A DNA stretch of 64,000 nucleotides from Thalassovita mediterranea (lineage in GTDB: Bacteria; Pseudomonadota; Alphaproteobacteria; Caulobacterales; Hyphomonadaceae): NCBI GenBank assembly GCA_019448215.1, contig CP080408.1:1178001-1242000 (forward strand), given 5' to 3'. The number at the start of each line of letters is the position of its first letter. Within the stretch, counting starts at the first letter, position 1. The notes beneath the pieces were generated by a model, which saw nothing but the letters and a program-made list of their open reading frames with translations, was not told where the DNA came from and searched no databases. The translations under genes were made by a program, and so were the position numbers. This document shows, one piece after another, positions 26,199-36,273 of this stretch.

Positions 26199-28202
26199 AT
26201 GTCTAACAAGGACGATACGCCCTACGAACTCTTCAAGCAGGCCCTTGCCGCCACGGCGAAGGCCATGAGCCAGACGCGCGACGTAGAGACGAGCTTTGTC
26301 TCTGAAGCGGGCCGGACTGAAGAGAAGAGGCTGGTCCTGCAGGCGCCGCCGCGTGAGCTTTCCAAAGAGCAGGCGGCCCGCGCCCGTGGCGAGGCTGATG
26401 CTCTTTCCCTACGCATGGCCCACCATGATGCCGCCGCCCACCTCGCTGAGCGTCCCAGCGGTGAGATGGCCCGTCAGGTCTATGAAGCCGCAGAGCGCGC
26501 CCGTATCGAATCCATCGGCGCCAATGCCATGGATGGCACCGCTGCCAATCTCGACGCTGCCCTCGCGGCGCGCTGTGAGAAGGCGGGCTATACCCGCATG
26601 CAGGACCGCACCGAGGCACCGATTGCGCCAGCGATCGAGTTCCTGCTGCGTGAAAAGCTGACCGGCCGCAAACTGCCGCCAGAGGCCGAAGGCATCGCCT
26701 CCATCTGGCGCGATGAAGTGACCGAACGCGGCGGCAATGCACTGGATGAGCTGCTGACGCAGCTCAATGACCAGCGCGCCTTTGCCAAAACCGTTCAGCG
26801 CCTGATCAAGGACCTCACCGAAGGCGATGAGGCGGGCGACGAGCAGGAAGACGAGAGTGAGACCGAAAGCGAGGAGGAATCCGAGCAGCACGAAACCTCC
26901 AGCGACGACTCCGAACAGGGTGATGAGACCGAAGGCTCCTCCACAGAGGAGATGGAAGCTGGCGAAAGCGACGATGTAGAAGGCGAAGAAACCAACGTCT
27001 CCGTCGATGCTGACGCCGAAGCTGAGGGTGAGGACGACTACGAAGAGAGCGATGATGGCTCCAAGCCGCTTCGCCCGAACTTCCGCGACGGCGATGACCG
27101 GCAGGACTTCTCCTACCGCGTCTTCACCACGGCGCATGATGAGGTGGCCAAAGCCGCTGACCTCTGCGACCCGGAAGAGCTGACACGGCTTCGCGCCTAT
27201 CTCGACCACCAGCTGCAATCGCTGCAGGGCGCTGTGTCCAAACTGGCCAACCGCCTTCAGCGCCGCCTGATGGCGCAGCAGAACCGGTCCTGGTCGTTCG
27301 ATCTCGAAGAAGGCGTTCTGGATACGGCTCGCCTTACCCGTGTCATCACCGACCCGACGGCGCCGCTTTCCTTCAAACAGGAAGACGACTCCGAATTCCG
27401 CGACACCGTCGTCACGTTGCTGCTCGATAATTCCGGCTCCATGCGCGGGCGCCCGATCATGATCGCAGCGCTCTGCGCCGACATTCTCGCGCGCACGCTG
27501 GAACGTTGCGGCGTGAAGGTGGAAATCCTTGGCTTCACAACGAAGGCCTGGAAGGGTGGACTTGCCCGTGAGGACTGGGTGAAGGCGAACAAGCCTGCGG
27601 GCCCGGGCCGTCTCAATGATCTGCGCCACATCATCTACAAGTCTGCCGACGCCCCATGGCGCCGCGCACGGAAGAATCTCGGCCTGATGATGCGTGAAGG
27701 CCTGCTGAAAGAGAATATCGACGGCGAGGCGCTTCTCTGGGCGCATGACCGCCTGCTAGGCCGGCCTGAGCAGCGCAAGATCATGATGGTCATCTCTGAC
27801 GGCGCCCCGGTCGACGATTCCACGCTGAGCGTGAATGTCGGCAACTATCTGGAACGACACCTCCGTCAGGTCATCGCCGAAATCGAGAATCGCAGCCCGG
27901 TGGAGCTGATCGCCATCGGCATCGGGCATGATGTGACGCGTTACTACAAGCGTGCTGTAACGCTGGTGGACGCCGAACAGCTTGGCGGTGCGATAACGGA
28001 GCAGCTGGCGAGCCTTTTCGACGAGAAGGACAATCTGCCAGATCAGAAAGCGATGGCCGTGCAGACCCCTGGTGGCAGCAGCAGTGGCCGGGCCATGTCC
28101 AGCGGTGTGTCAGAAACAGCTCGGGGTGGTCCGCGCTATGGCTCGCGTGATGTCAAAGTGACATCAATGCAGGATATTGCTCGCAAGGCCTCCAAAAGCT
28201 GA
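26199..28202 (+). CDS. cobT: Cobaltochelatase CobT-type VWA protein
   Basis: 667 aa partner of CobS. Order of parts: helical N-terminal domain (to about residue 205), a very acidic Glu/Asp/Ser linker (about 207-300), then a C-terminal VWA domain with the MIDAS motif DNSGS in [13 protein letters not shown] (about residue 408) and the second metal block [10 protein letters not shown] took the ATG at 26199 because TGAGGACC directly upstream is its ribosome binding site; the GTG at 26190 lies within that site. The last about 60 residues are Ser/Gly-rich. Context as for cobS. Confidence 0.93.
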   Translation: MSNKDDTPYELFKQALAATAKAMSQTRDVETSFVSEAGRTEEKRLVLQAPPRELSKEQAARARGEADALSLRMAHHDAAAHLAERPSGEMARQVYEAAERARIESIGANAMDGTAANLDAALAARCEKAGYTRMQDRTEAPIAPAIEFLLREKLTGRKLPPEAEGIASIWRDEVTERGGNALDELLTQLNDQRAFAKTVQRLIKDLTEGDEAGDEQEDESETESEEESEQHETSSDDSEQGDETEGSSTEEMEAGESDDVEGEETNVSVDADAEAEGEDDYEESDDGSKPLRPNFRDGDDRQDFSYRVFTTAHDEVAKAADLCDPEELTRLRAYLDHQLQSLQGAVSKLANRLQRRLMAQQNRSWSFDLEEGVLDTARLTRVITDPTAPLSFKQEDDSEFRDTVVTLLLDNSGSMRGRPIMIAALCADILARTLERCGVKVEILGFTTKAWKGGLAREDWVKANKPAGPGRLNDLRHIIYKSADAPWRRARKNLGLMMREGLLKENIDGEALLWAHDRLLGRPEQRKIMMVISDGAPVDDSTLSVNVGNYLERHLRQVIAEIENRSPVELIAIGIGHDVTRYYKRAVTLVDAEQLGGAITEQLASLFDEKDNLPDQKAMAVQTPGGSSSGRAMSSGVSETARGGPRYGSRDVKVTSMQDIARKASKS

Positions 28203-28222
28203 TTTCCAGCAGGACGTTAGAC

Positions 28223-29290
28223 ATGATCCGGACGTTTCCTCTCGCTGCCAGCCTGCTGGCGCTGGGCCTTTCTGGCTGTAGCTCCGGCACACCAGAAGCG
28301 CCCGCTTCGCCGCCGGCGGACCCATGGGTGTTCGATGCGGACAGCAGTGATCTCGCAGACCGTTCCTGCACAGAAGGAGGGGGCGAAGGTTTCGCGATGT
28401 CCTTCGTGATGCAGGCCGAGCCCGTCGACCTCGGCCCCGAAGACGCCATTGCCCGCGCATTTACGGGCGTCGAATTCGTGTCTGGCTGGGCACTCGACGC
28501 GCCGCTTGCCTCCTTTGGTGGCCTCTCGGGCATGGATATCCTGCCGGATGGTGACCTGCTCGCTGTTTCCGATGCGGGCGCGCTGGTTCGTATTCCCTTC
28601 GACCAGACGAGACTTGCGCCGCAAGGGCAGGCGACGCTCACCTATCTTCGCGGCGCGGACGGAGAGATCCTGACAGGCAAGTCAGAGGCTGACGCAGAAG
28701 GCCTGCACGTCGAGGGCGGCATCGCCTTCATCAGCTTTGAGCGCGATCACCGGGTCGAGGCCTTCGCTTATGAGCGTTGCGGCGGCAATGCGCGCGCGGT
28801 CCCTGTGGCCAGCATGAACTCGCACCCGACAGGCCTTGGCCGGTCCATCAGCGACAATTCGGGGGCAGAAGGCCTCGTCCTGCGTGAAGGGAAACTGTTG
28901 CCCGGTCTCGAGACACTGGCAGGCGGCGATGGCCCGCTCGGTGTCGTGACCGAAGATGGCGGCGTCTCCTTTGCGGGGGAACCGTGGGTGAAGGCGGACG
29001 GCACGCCACTTGTCGGCCTCGACGCTGTCGGGCCCGAGCTCTACAGCCTGCACCGCGCCTACAATCCGCTGACCCGGCAGAACGCAATTGGCATTCGCGT
29101 GCGAGGTGCTGACGGCGAGACGACAACGCTCGCCTTCATGGCCGCGCCGCTCACCCTTGATAATTTCGAGGCGATCGCCGTCCTGCCGCTGGACGACGGC
29201 CGCAAGCGCATCTTCATCCTGTCAGATGACAATTTCAGCGATAATCAGCGCACGCTGCTCTACGTTTTCGAGACGACAGACCCGGCCTAG
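28223..29290 (+). CDS. Esterase-like activity of phytase family lipoprotein
   Basis: 355 aa. The N-terminus MIRTFPLAASLLALGLSGCSS is a lipoprotein signal with lipobox LSGC. The body has the blocks of the phytase-like beta-propeller family (PF13449 type): FGGLSGMDILPDGDLLAVSD, then SNSGAEGL-like DNSGAEGLVLR, and near the end DNFEAIAVLP with FILSDDNFSDNQRTLL. Substrate unknown; the name comes from the domain, not from shown activity. The stop is a CTAG shared with the convergent TlpA-like gene (29287-29290). Confidence 0.85.
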   Translation: MIRTFPLAASLLALGLSGCSSGTPEAPASPPADPWVFDADSSDLADRSCTEGGGEGFAMSFVMQAEPVDLGPEDAIARAFTGVEFVSGWALDAPLASFGGLSGMDILPDGDLLAVSDAGALVRIPFDQTRLAPQGQATLTYLRGADGEILTGKSEADAEGLHVEGGIAFISFERDHRVEAFAYERCGGNARAVPVASMNSHPTGLGRSISDNSGAEGLVLREGKLLPGLETLAGGDGPLGVVTEDGGVSFAGEPWVKADGTPLVGLDAVGPELYSLHRAYNPLTRQNAIGIRVRGADGETTTLAFMAAPLTLDNFEAIAVLPLDDGRKRIFILSDDNFSDNQRTLLYVFETTDPA

Positions 29291-29877
29291 TTCTTGATCG
29301 CTTCGATGAGGGCGATCGCCTCATAGGAATCCCATGCCGCCTCGCCGGACAGGCGGGCGATCTCCGACCCGGTCTCGTCATAGATCACGGTGGTCGGGAA
29401 GCCGCGGGCGCCGCTGTCATAGACGACCTCCCAGCGCTCTGGCGGCACGAAGTAGAAATCAATGACGCCGCCGGTCAGCTCCTGCAGGCGCTGGCGGGCA
29501 TAGTCGCGGTCTTCCGCAGCATCCACGCTGATGGCAACGACCTGAAAATTCTCGTCGCCCTTCGCCGTCTGCAGCGCGGCGAGCGACGGCATTTCGCGCT
29601 CGCACGGCCCGCACCAGGTGGCCCAGAAGTTCACCAGAATGTTGCGGCCTTCAAAGTCGGCCAGCGTGACTGCTTCACCGTCCGGCCCGTCAAACGCAGC
29701 CGTTGAGACAGGCTCTCCGCGCTTGGATACGTCCAGTGCGGCAATCGACCCTGTGGCCAGATTGGCGATCTCGTCCTTACTTCCGCCCTTGGAAGTTGCC
29801 TGAAGCAATGTCAAAGACACCACGACGAGCCCGATCACGATCAGGGCCGGAATAGCGAATTTTACAAGGCGGGACAT
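29287..29877 (-). CDS. TlpA-family thioredoxin-like membrane-anchored protein
   Basis: 196 aa. One N-terminal membrane segment (about residues 6-26, FAIPALIVIGLVVVSLTLL) anchors a periplasmic thioredoxin fold. The redox motif is WCGPC in VNFWATWCGPCEREM (about residues 86-90), and the cis-Pro is in GARGFPTTVIYD. Likely role: disulfide reduction in the periplasm, as for TlpA/ResA. No cytochrome c maturation genes are nearby. Divergent from argH by 35 nt and shares its stop with the phytase-like gene. Confidence 0.9.
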   Translation of the reverse strand: MSRLVKFAIPALIVIGLVVVSLTLLQATSKGGSKDEIANLATGSIAALDVSKRGEPVSTAAFDGPDGEAVTLADFEGRNILVNFWATWCGPCEREMPSLAALQTAKGDENFQVVAISVDAAEDRDYARQRLQELTGGVIDFYFVPPERWEVVYDSGARGFPTTVIYDETGSEIARLSGEAAWDSYEAIALIEAIKN

Positions 29878-29911
29878 GCCGAACCCCTCTTAAGTATCCA
29901 GGATGCAGGAC

Positions 29912-31324
29912 ATGGTAGATAATCCCTCGAAAGGCCAGCAGATGTGGGGAGGACGCTTTGCCGCGCAACCGTCCGACATCATGCAGTCGATCAACGCGTC
30001 GATCGATGTCGACCGGCGCATGGTGCTGCAGGATATCGCAGGCAGCCGGGCCCATGCCGATATGCTGGCAGAGACAGGCATCATCTCTGAAGAGGACAAT
30101 GTCGCCATTCAGGATGGCCTCGATCAGGTCCTCGACGAGGTAAAGGCCGGCACCTTCCCTTACCGGGTCGAGCTTGAAGACATTCACATGAACATCGAGG
30201 CGCGCCTGAAAGAGCTGATCGGCGCACCGGCCGGTCGCCTGCACACCGCCCGCTCACGCAATGATCAGGTCGTCACAGGCTTCCGTCTCTGGACGCGCGG
30301 CGCCATCGGCGAGGCGGCACGTGCCCTCAGCGCGCTCCAGCGTATCCTGCTGACCCGCGCGGGCGAGCATGCCGACACGATCATGCCCGGCTTTACCCAC
30401 CTGCAGACGGCCCAGCCGGTCACGCTCGGCCATCACCTGTTGGCCTATGTGGAGATGATCGAGCGCGACAAGGCCCGCCTGCTCGGCGCGGCGTCTCGCG
30501 CAAATGAATCGCCGCTGGGCGCAGCTGCGCTTGCGGGGACGGGCTTTCCGATCGACCGGGACATGACGGCAGAAGCCCTTGGTTTCGACCGGCCAATGGC
30601 AAACTCTCTCGATGCGGTATCGGCCCGCGACTTTGCGCTGGAAGCGCTGGCGGCGCTGTCGATTGCGGCAACGCACCTCTCGCGTCTGGCGGAGGAAATT
30701 GTTCTCTGGACCAGCGCCCAGTTTGGCTTTGCGCGGCTTTCCGATGAGTGGTCGACCGGCTCGTCCATCATGCCGCAAAAGCGCAATCCGGATGCGGCAG
30801 AGCTGATCCGCGCCAAGGCAGCGCTGATCGCCGGGCAATTCGCAAGCCTGCAGGGCGCGGTGAAGGCACTCCCGCTCGCCTACGCCAAGGACCTTCAGGA
30901 CGACAAACGCCTGACCTTCGAGGCCTTCGACACGTTCGACCTCTGCGCCCGCGCGATGGCCGGGATGATGGAGACGATTGCTTTCGACAAGGCGAACATG
31001 CGCGCAGCGGCCGCGAAAGGCTATTCTACGGCGACCGACCTTGCCGACTGGCTGGTGCGTGAACTGAAGTTGCCTTTCCGCGATGCGCACCACGTCACGG
31101 GGCGTATCGTTGCCATGGCAGAAGCAGATGGTATCGGCCTCGAGGCGCTTTCCTTAAATTCCATGCAGGAAGTCGAACCGCGCCTTACGGACGCCGTCTT
31201 TTCCGTGCTAAGCGTCGAAGCGTCTGCCGCAAGCCGTGAAAGCTATGGCGGCACTGCACCTGTCCGCGTGAAGGAGCAGATTGAGCTTTGGAACAAACGT
31301 CTGGGCCTGGAGGCCACATCATGA
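29912..31324 (+). CDS. argH: Argininosuccinate lyase
   Basis: Final step of arginine synthesis: argininosuccinate to arginine plus fumarate. 470 aa. The fumarase-superfamily signature [16 protein letters not shown] is at about residue 285, and TARSRNDQV, the substrate-binding block, near 113. Starts exist at 29903 and 29912; I prefer 29912 because AGGATG lies about 8 nt upstream of it whereas nothing precedes 29903. The stop overlaps the lptM-like start as ATGA. The argH-lipoprotein-lysA order is widely conserved. Confidence 0.95.
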   Translation: MVDNPSKGQQMWGGRFAAQPSDIMQSINASIDVDRRMVLQDIAGSRAHADMLAETGIISEEDNVAIQDGLDQVLDEVKAGTFPYRVELEDIHMNIEARLKELIGAPAGRLHTARSRNDQVVTGFRLWTRGAIGEAARALSALQRILLTRAGEHADTIMPGFTHLQTAQPVTLGHHLLAYVEMIERDKARLLGAASRANESPLGAAALAGTGFPIDRDMTAEALGFDRPMANSLDAVSARDFALEALAALSIAATHLSRLAEEIVLWTSAQFGFARLSDEWSTGSSIMPQKRNPDAAELIRAKAALIAGQFASLQGAVKALPLAYAKDLQDDKRLTFEAFDTFDLCARAMAGMMETIAFDKANMRAAAAKGYSTATDLADWLVRELKLPFRDAHHVTGRIVAMAEADGIGLEALSLNSMQEVEPRLTDAVFSVLSVEASAASRESYGGTAPVRVKEQIELWNKRLGLEATS

Positions 31325-31599
31325 TGAAACGACTGACCACGATTGGCCTGTTTGCTGTCGCCGCTGGCGTCCTCAGTGGCTGCGGCGTTCGCGGCGACCT
31401 GGATCGCCCGCCGCCAATCTTTTCTTCGCCGCCTGACGAAGAGGCCCGCCAGCCTGTCGCGTCGACTGTCGAGGTTGCTGCTGCGCCAGCACGCTCGGAA
31501 GACCAGGCCTATTATAACGGCCTCGGTGGCGAGATCCCGAAAGCAGACCCAGAGGCCGATATTGGCGAATCTGGTCTTGGTGAAGTTTCGCCGGGCTAA
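31321..31599 (+). CDS. lptM: LptM-like small lipoprotein (LPS translocon maturation chaperone family)
   Basis: 92 aa. The N-terminus [21 protein letters not shown] is a lipoprotein signal with lipobox LSGC, followed at once by [11 protein letters not shown], the short conserved Cys-Gly-x-x-Gly-x-Leu pattern of LptM/YifL. The remainder is Pro/Ala/Glu-rich and low-complexity, longer than the enterobacterial protein. LptM helps oxidative maturation of the LptD-LptE complex in E. coli (established knowledge); here lptE is also in the window. Start codon overlaps argH; two adjacent ATGs (31321, 31324) are possible. Confidence 0.82.
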   Translation: MMKRLTTIGLFAVAAGVLSGCGVRGDLDRPPPIFSSPPDEEARQPVASTVEVAAAPARSEDQAYYNGLGGEIPKADPEADIGESGLGEVSPG

Positions 31600-31610
31600 G
31601 GACCAGCCTT

Positions 31611-32876
31611 TTGCATCACTTCAGTTACAAGAATGGCCGCCTCCACTGTGAGGATGTGGCGCTGGACACAATTGCCGACGATGTTGGCACGCCGGTCTAT
31701 GTCTACTCGGCCGCGACCCTACGCCGTCATGCACGCGTGATTGCGGACGCGTTTGATGGGATGAGCTGCCTGATCGCCTATTCCGTAAAAGCGAACGGCA
31801 ATCTTGGCGTGCTGAAGACACTGGCCGCTGAAGGGTGCGGCGCTGATGTCGTCAGCGGTGGAGAGCTGATGCGCGCCCGCAAGGCTGGCATCGCGGCCAG
31901 CAAAATCGTCTTTTCGGGCGTCGGCAAGACACGGGCCGAGATGCGTCTGGCGCTCGAAGAAGGCATCCACCAGTTCAACATCGAAAGCTCAGCTGAGCTC
32001 GGCGTTCTGGCCAAGGTCGCAAAATCTGTCGGCAAGACGGCAAGGGTTGCTGTCCGGGTCAATCCTGACGTGGCCGCCGGTGGGCATCCGAACATTTCTA
32101 CTGGCAAGGCGGGCGACAAGTTTGGTGTGCCCTGGAATGAGGCGCGCAAAGCCTATGCGCAGATCGCCGAAACCGACAGTGTCGAAGCGGTCGGCGTCGA
32201 TGTGCATATCGGCTCGCAGATCGACGACATCGCGCCGATGCGCGCAGCCTTCGAAAAGGTCATGACGCTGGTTAAGGATCTGCGCAATGACGGCCACGAT
32301 ATCCGCCGTGTCGATCTCGGCGGCGGGCTCGGTATCCCTTACAAATCAACGGACAATCCGCCGCCGCCATCTGCCTATGCGCAGATGATCCGCGAAGTGA
32401 CTGAAGGGATGGGTCTCGAAGTCATACTTGAGCCAGGCCGGGTCATTGCTGGCAATGCAGGCGTGCTTGTGACTGAGGCGCTGTTCGTCAAACCAGCGCC
32501 GCAGCGTAACTTCCTGATGGTCGATGCCGGCATGAACGACCTTATGCGCCCTGCCCTCTATCAGGCGCATCACGACATCCTGCCAGTACGAGAGCGCGGC
32601 GCGGATGATGAGAAGGTGCGCTACGACATTGTCGGGCCGATCTGCGAGTCCACCGACAAGTTTGCTGCAGAGCGTGACATGCCGCGCATTGAAGGGGGCG
32701 ACCGTCTGGCTGTAATGTCGGCGGGCGCCTACGGTGCCGTGCTTTCGTCGCAATACAATGCGAGACCTCTTGTCCCGGAAGTCTTGGTCGATGGAGACCG
32801 CTACGCCGTCATCCGCAGGCGACCTGACTTCGATGAGATGATCGCACTGGAGAGCATGCCCGATTGGCTGAGCTGA
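31611..32876 (+). CDS. lysA: Diaminopimelate decarboxylase
   Basis: PLP enzyme converting meso-diaminopimelate to lysine. 421 aa from a TTG start at 31611, giving HHFSYKNGRLHCEDV, the normal beginning of the family; TAAGGA lies about 9 nt upstream, and no ATG fits. The PLP lysine is in AYSVKANGNL (about residues 56-65), and HIGSQI, DLGGGLGIPY, EPGRVIAGNAG and GPICESTD are family blocks. Last of the argH-lptM-lysA group; the next gene starts inside its end (13-nt overlap). Confidence 0.95.
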   Translation: MHHFSYKNGRLHCEDVALDTIADDVGTPVYVYSAATLRRHARVIADAFDGMSCLIAYSVKANGNLGVLKTLAAEGCGADVVSGGELMRARKAGIAASKIVFSGVGKTRAEMRLALEEGIHQFNIESSAELGVLAKVAKSVGKTARVAVRVNPDVAAGGHPNISTGKAGDKFGVPWNEARKAYAQIAETDSVEAVGVDVHIGSQIDDIAPMRAAFEKVMTLVKDLRNDGHDIRRVDLGGGLGIPYKSTDNPPPPSAYAQMIREVTEGMGLEVILEPGRVIAGNAGVLVTEALFVKPAPQRNFLMVDAGMNDLMRPALYQAHHDILPVRERGADDEKVRYDIVGPICESTDKFAAERDMPRIEGGDRLAVMSAGAYGAVLSSQYNARPLVPEVLVDGDRYAVIRRRPDFDEMIALESMPDWLS

Positions 32877-35509
32877 AACGGATCCCCGGACTTGAGCCGA
32901 AGATCGCCCGGACCCAAGCGGCGCTCTGGCGGCTGAGTGCGGCCCGCGCATTCTGGCCTCTCGCTGTTTTTGTTACGATTTTCTTCGCCATGGTGCTGAC
33001 CGGGCTGATCGACGCTGCCAGCGATCAGGTCGCTTCCATTGCGCTTATCATCTTTCTCGCTGGGCTTCTGCCGCTCGTCTGGCTGGGCGCAGCCCGCTAC
33101 CGCGCACCCGAGCGCGGCGAAGCCATCCGCCTGCTCGACCGCCAATCAGAGCTGCGTCCGCTTACTGCACTTCAGGATCGCCCTGCCCGCCCGGATGCGA
33201 GCGGCGTGGCGCTGTGGCGTGCCCATGAAACAGACCTGACCGACGCCGCGCGCCGCCTGAATGTCCCCGATTTTGGCGCAGAATGGCGCGCCTCGGACCC
33301 GCTTTATCTTCGCTTTATCCTGCCAGCCTTGCTGGCCCTTGCTGCTTTCCTATCGCTCTCAGTCGCAGGTGAGCGCCTCTCACGCGCCTTCAGCCCGGAT
33401 ATTGGCAGTCTGTTCGGCGCTGAAAATATCCGCATCGAAGCGTGGATCACGCCGCCAGAGCATACTGGTAAGCCGCCCGTCTTCCTCGCGTCTGATGCCG
33501 CGCCGGTCCGCGTTCCTGCCGGATCTGAACTGACGGTCCGGGCGCAGGCCCCGTCAGCGCCCAATCTCATTATTGAGGGCGAAGAGGGCCGAGAGCGGGT
33601 CCGTTTCAGCAAAACCCCGGAAGGTGCTTACGAAGCGCGCACGATCATCACAGCCGATAGCGAGCTGCGTGTGAGCTGGTGGGGTGAGCGGGCGAGCTGG
33701 CGCGTCGAAGCCTCACCAGACGACCCGCCGGCCGTGGAATGGGTCTCCGCGCCAGAGGTCACGCCCACCGACAAGACCGAGTTCTCATGGAAGGCGAGTG
33801 ACGATTACGGCATCGAGCGCCTCGAACTCGTCCTCTACCGCGTCGATGAGGGCGGCGATGCGCGCGAAGACGCCATCATCGTCCAGCTTCCCGGCCTGTC
33901 GCCGAAGGAAGCCGAAGAGACGACCTCGATTGACCTGACCCGGCACCGCTGGGCGGGCCTCGAACTGCGCGGCTTCCTGCGCGCGACCGACGGGGCGGGT
34001 CAGTCCACGATGAGCGAGGCACAAGTCTTCATCCTCCCGGAAAAGCTGCTGCTCCAGCCACTGGCACGGGCCATACAGGACATCCGCGTCACCATCCTGC
34101 GCGAGGATGGCGAATATGAAGTGGTCGAGGCGGCAAATCGCGAAAGCCTGGCTCAGGACAAAGTGTTCACCGAAGCGACGCAGCGTATTTCCCGCGCCCC
34201 TGCCGGTATCCAGCGCGCGTCCCTGATGATTGATGCCGTGACCTACAAACCTGAGCGCTATTTCGAGGATGTCAGCGTCTATTTCGGCTTGAGCCATGCC
34301 GGGTCCATCCTGCAGGCGGCGAGCTCCACAGATGAAGCCGACGAGACAGAGCCGCTTCTCTGGTCTCTGGCGCTGCGTGCAGAATATGGCAGCGCCGCCG
34401 ATGCCCTTCGCGCCTTGCAGGCTGCCCGTCAGGCACTTGAAGAAGCATTGCGGGACGGTGCCTCCGAAGCTGAAATCCAGCGGCGTATGGAAGCGTTCAA
34501 ACAGGCGGCGCAAAACTATCTCGCCGCCCGTATGGCTGAGGCGCTCGCGAACGGCCTCGATAGCCCGCCGAGCGATACGGACAGCGCGCAAGGCGGCGGG
34601 TCTGGCATGGGCGGCAGCGATTTTGCCGATATGCTCGATGCGCTGTCTGACCTGACCGAAACCGGCGCTACCGATCAGGCGCGCCAGCTGCTCGCCGACA
34701 TCACGAATATGCTCGAGAACCTCCAGTTCCAGCAGGGCGATGGCAGCGGCGAAGGCTTTCCGGGCATGCCGGGCGAGCAGGGTGAGAATGACGAGGACAT
34801 GCCTGACGAAGAGCGAGAGCTTTCCGAGACCCTGCAGGAGCTGTCCGACCTGCTTCGCGAACAGCGCGACCTCAATGACGACACGCTGGCCGAGCAGCGC
34901 GGCGAACGGCGCAATCAGCCCGGCCAGCAGCCCGGAAACCAGCAACAGGGCGAGCAGGGTGAGTCCGGCTCCCAGCCCGGCGAGCAAGAGGGTGAGGATG
35001 GCAGCTCAAGCCGAGGCGGTACGCTGACCGAACGCCAGGCCCGTCTGGGTGACCTTGTCGAAGAGCTCGCCCGTCGGCGCGGACGCGACGGCGGAAGCAG
35101 CGAGGATGGGACTGGGGCTGGCGGTACGGTTGATGAGGAAACTCTCGAAGCCATTGAGCGGGCCCAGCGCCGCGCCGCTGAAGCGCTCGAAGACGGCAAT
35201 AATTTCCGCGCCATCCGCAATCAGGATGATGCCACCGACCAGATACGCGAGCTTGCCGAGACACTTGCCGGAGAGCTGGATGATCTCAAGCGTGAGCGCC
35301 TTGGCGAGGAATATGGCAATGGCGGCGATCAGGTCGACCCGTTCGGCCGTCCGATGGGCGGTACGTCCGACAGCCGCGACGTGAACATTCCTGACGAGGC
35401 TGAACGCCAGAGGGCGAAGGATATTCTGGAAGAACTCCGCCGCCGCTATGGCGACCCCGCCGACGAGGAAGAGCGTAACTACCTCGAGCGCCTGCTCGAC
35501 CGCTTCTGA
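32864..35509 (+). CDS. DUF4175 / TIGR02302-type membrane protein
   Basis: 881 aa from a TTG start at 32864 inside the end of lysA. Three membrane segments lie near residues 29-50, 57-78 and 148-168. A long periplasmic-like beta/alpha region follows, then a Gln/Gly/Glu-rich low-complexity part (about residues 615-745, with runs such as PGQQPGNQQQGEQ) and a charged helical C-terminus. This layout matches the TIGR02302/DUF4175 family found after lysA in Alphaproteobacteria. Function not known; surface or secretion roles are guesses. The TTG is supported only by the absence of other early starts. Confidence 0.83.
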   Translation: MAELKRIPGLEPKIARTQAALWRLSAARAFWPLAVFVTIFFAMVLTGLIDAASDQVASIALIIFLAGLLPLVWLGAARYRAPERGEAIRLLDRQSELRPLTALQDRPARPDASGVALWRAHETDLTDAARRLNVPDFGAEWRASDPLYLRFILPALLALAAFLSLSVAGERLSRAFSPDIGSLFGAENIRIEAWITPPEHTGKPPVFLASDAAPVRVPAGSELTVRAQAPSAPNLIIEGEEGRERVRFSKTPEGAYEARTIITADSELRVSWWGERASWRVEASPDDPPAVEWVSAPEVTPTDKTEFSWKASDDYGIERLELVLYRVDEGGDAREDAIIVQLPGLSPKEAEETTSIDLTRHRWAGLELRGFLRATDGAGQSTMSEAQVFILPEKLLLQPLARAIQDIRVTILREDGEYEVVEAANRESLAQDKVFTEATQRISRAPAGIQRASLMIDAVTYKPERYFEDVSVYFGLSHAGSILQAASSTDEADETEPLLWSLALRAEYGSAADALRALQAARQALEEALRDGASEAEIQRRMEAFKQAAQNYLAARMAEALANGLDSPPSDTDSAQGGGSGMGGSDFADMLDALSDLTETGATDQARQLLADITNMLENLQFQQGDGSGEGFPGMPGEQGENDEDMPDEERELSETLQELSDLLREQRDLNDDTLAEQRGERRNQPGQQPGNQQQGEQGESGSQPGEQEGEDGSSSRGGTLTERQARLGDLVEELARRRGRDGGSSEDGTGAGGTVDEETLEAIERAQRRAAEALEDGNNFRAIRNQDDATDQIRELAETLAGELDDLKRERLGEEYGNGGDQVDPFGRPMGGTSDSRDVNIPDEAERQRAKDILEELRRRYGDPADEEERNYLERLLDRF

Positions 35510-35535
35510 TCGTTCTACGCTGAGCTTGGGCGCCG

Positions 35536-35619
35536 CCCCGTCCTTCTGCTTCGCTCAGGATGGGGGGCTATTGGTAAGTTCCCTTGCCCGCATGGTGAGC
35601 GAAGTCGACCCACGCGGGC
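35536..35619. repeat. Palindromic intergenic element (two hairpins)
   Basis: In the gap between the convergent DUF4175 and fthC genes. Hairpin one: CCCCGTCCT (35536-35544ish) pairs with AGGATGGGG (35557-35565). Hairpin two: GCCCGC (35586-35591) pairs with GCGGGC (35614-35619) and encloses TGAGCGAAGTCGA. The arm sequences around CTTCGCTCAGGATG are of a kind repeated in many alphaproteobacterial genomes. It may act as a bidirectional terminator or RNA stabiliser. Confidence 0.5.
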
Positions 35620-35649
35620 GTAGAGTGCCTCAATTCGCACATCGCCCTG

Positions 35650-36273
35650 TCAGGCCGCGCCGGGCCCATCATCGCCGCTGCCATCACCCTTGAAGGTCCG
35701 CATCATGAAGATGGGAACAGAGCCGCGCTCGGTCACTGCCCAGTCCAGCGGCTGGTCATGCGGTTCGGCGGGCAGCTCGTCGAGCATTTGCGCATGAAAG
35801 CCAAGACCGCAGGCAAAGACACGGCCGTTCTCTCGCAGGCCGGCCAGCGTGCGGTCATAATGGCCTTTGCCATAGCCAAGGCGCACGCCCATGCCATCAA
35901 AGGCAAGGAGTGGCATTAGCACCAGCGTCGGATAGACCGTATCCGCGCCCTCCAAAGGCTGGCGCAGGCCCATGGGCCCGTCCTCAAGGCCCGCCCCTTG
36001 CGACCAGGCTCGAAATGTCATCGAGCCATCTGCCTCAAGACGCGGCAGGGCAAGCTTTGCGCCTTCCCCCTCAAGCCGTTCCATGAGGGGCAATGGATCA
36101 ATCTCGCTCCCGATCGGCAGGTAGCCCGCAACCACGGGGCCGTAGCGCTCAAGCAGCTTGAGCGGAAACTTGGATGCGAGTGTTTCGCCCGCGTCAGGGT
36201 CACGCGCATGGGCTTCTTCGCGCAGGGTCTTCAGCTCACGCCGGAGGGCAGCTTTCTTGTTCCCGGCGCTCAA
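35650..36273 (-). CDS. fthC: 5-formyltetrahydrofolate cyclo-ligase
   Basis: ATP-dependent return of 5-formyl-THF to 5,10-methenyl-THF. 207 aa. N-terminal KKAALRRELKTLR, the basic helix of the family; central YLPIGSEIDPLPLM; and the C-terminal signature LAFDGMGVRLGYGKGHYDR with its ATP/Mg-binding GYGKGHYD. The start overlaps the ftsY stop by 4 nt. The product would be about 20 residues longer at the C-terminus than the core family, ending in a Gly/Asp-rich tail. Confidence 0.92.
   Translation of the reverse strand: MSAGNKKAALRRELKTLREEAHARDPDAGETLASKFPLKLLERYGPVVAGYLPIGSEIDPLPLMERLEGEGAKLALPRLEADGSMTFRAWSQGAGLEDGPMGLRQPLEGADTVYPTLVLMPLLAFDGMGVRLGYGKGHYDRTLAGLRENGRVFACGLGFHAQMLDELPAEPHDQPLDWAVTERGSVPIFMMRTFKGDGSGDDGPGAA

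Noticed and set aside
26409-27746. 445-codon minus-strand ORF antisense to cobT
   Set aside because: Arises from cobT codon bias, with no protein family.
33785-34987. 400-codon minus-strand ORF antisense to the DUF4175 gene
   Set aside because: Shadow of the Gln/Glu-rich repeats of the real gene.
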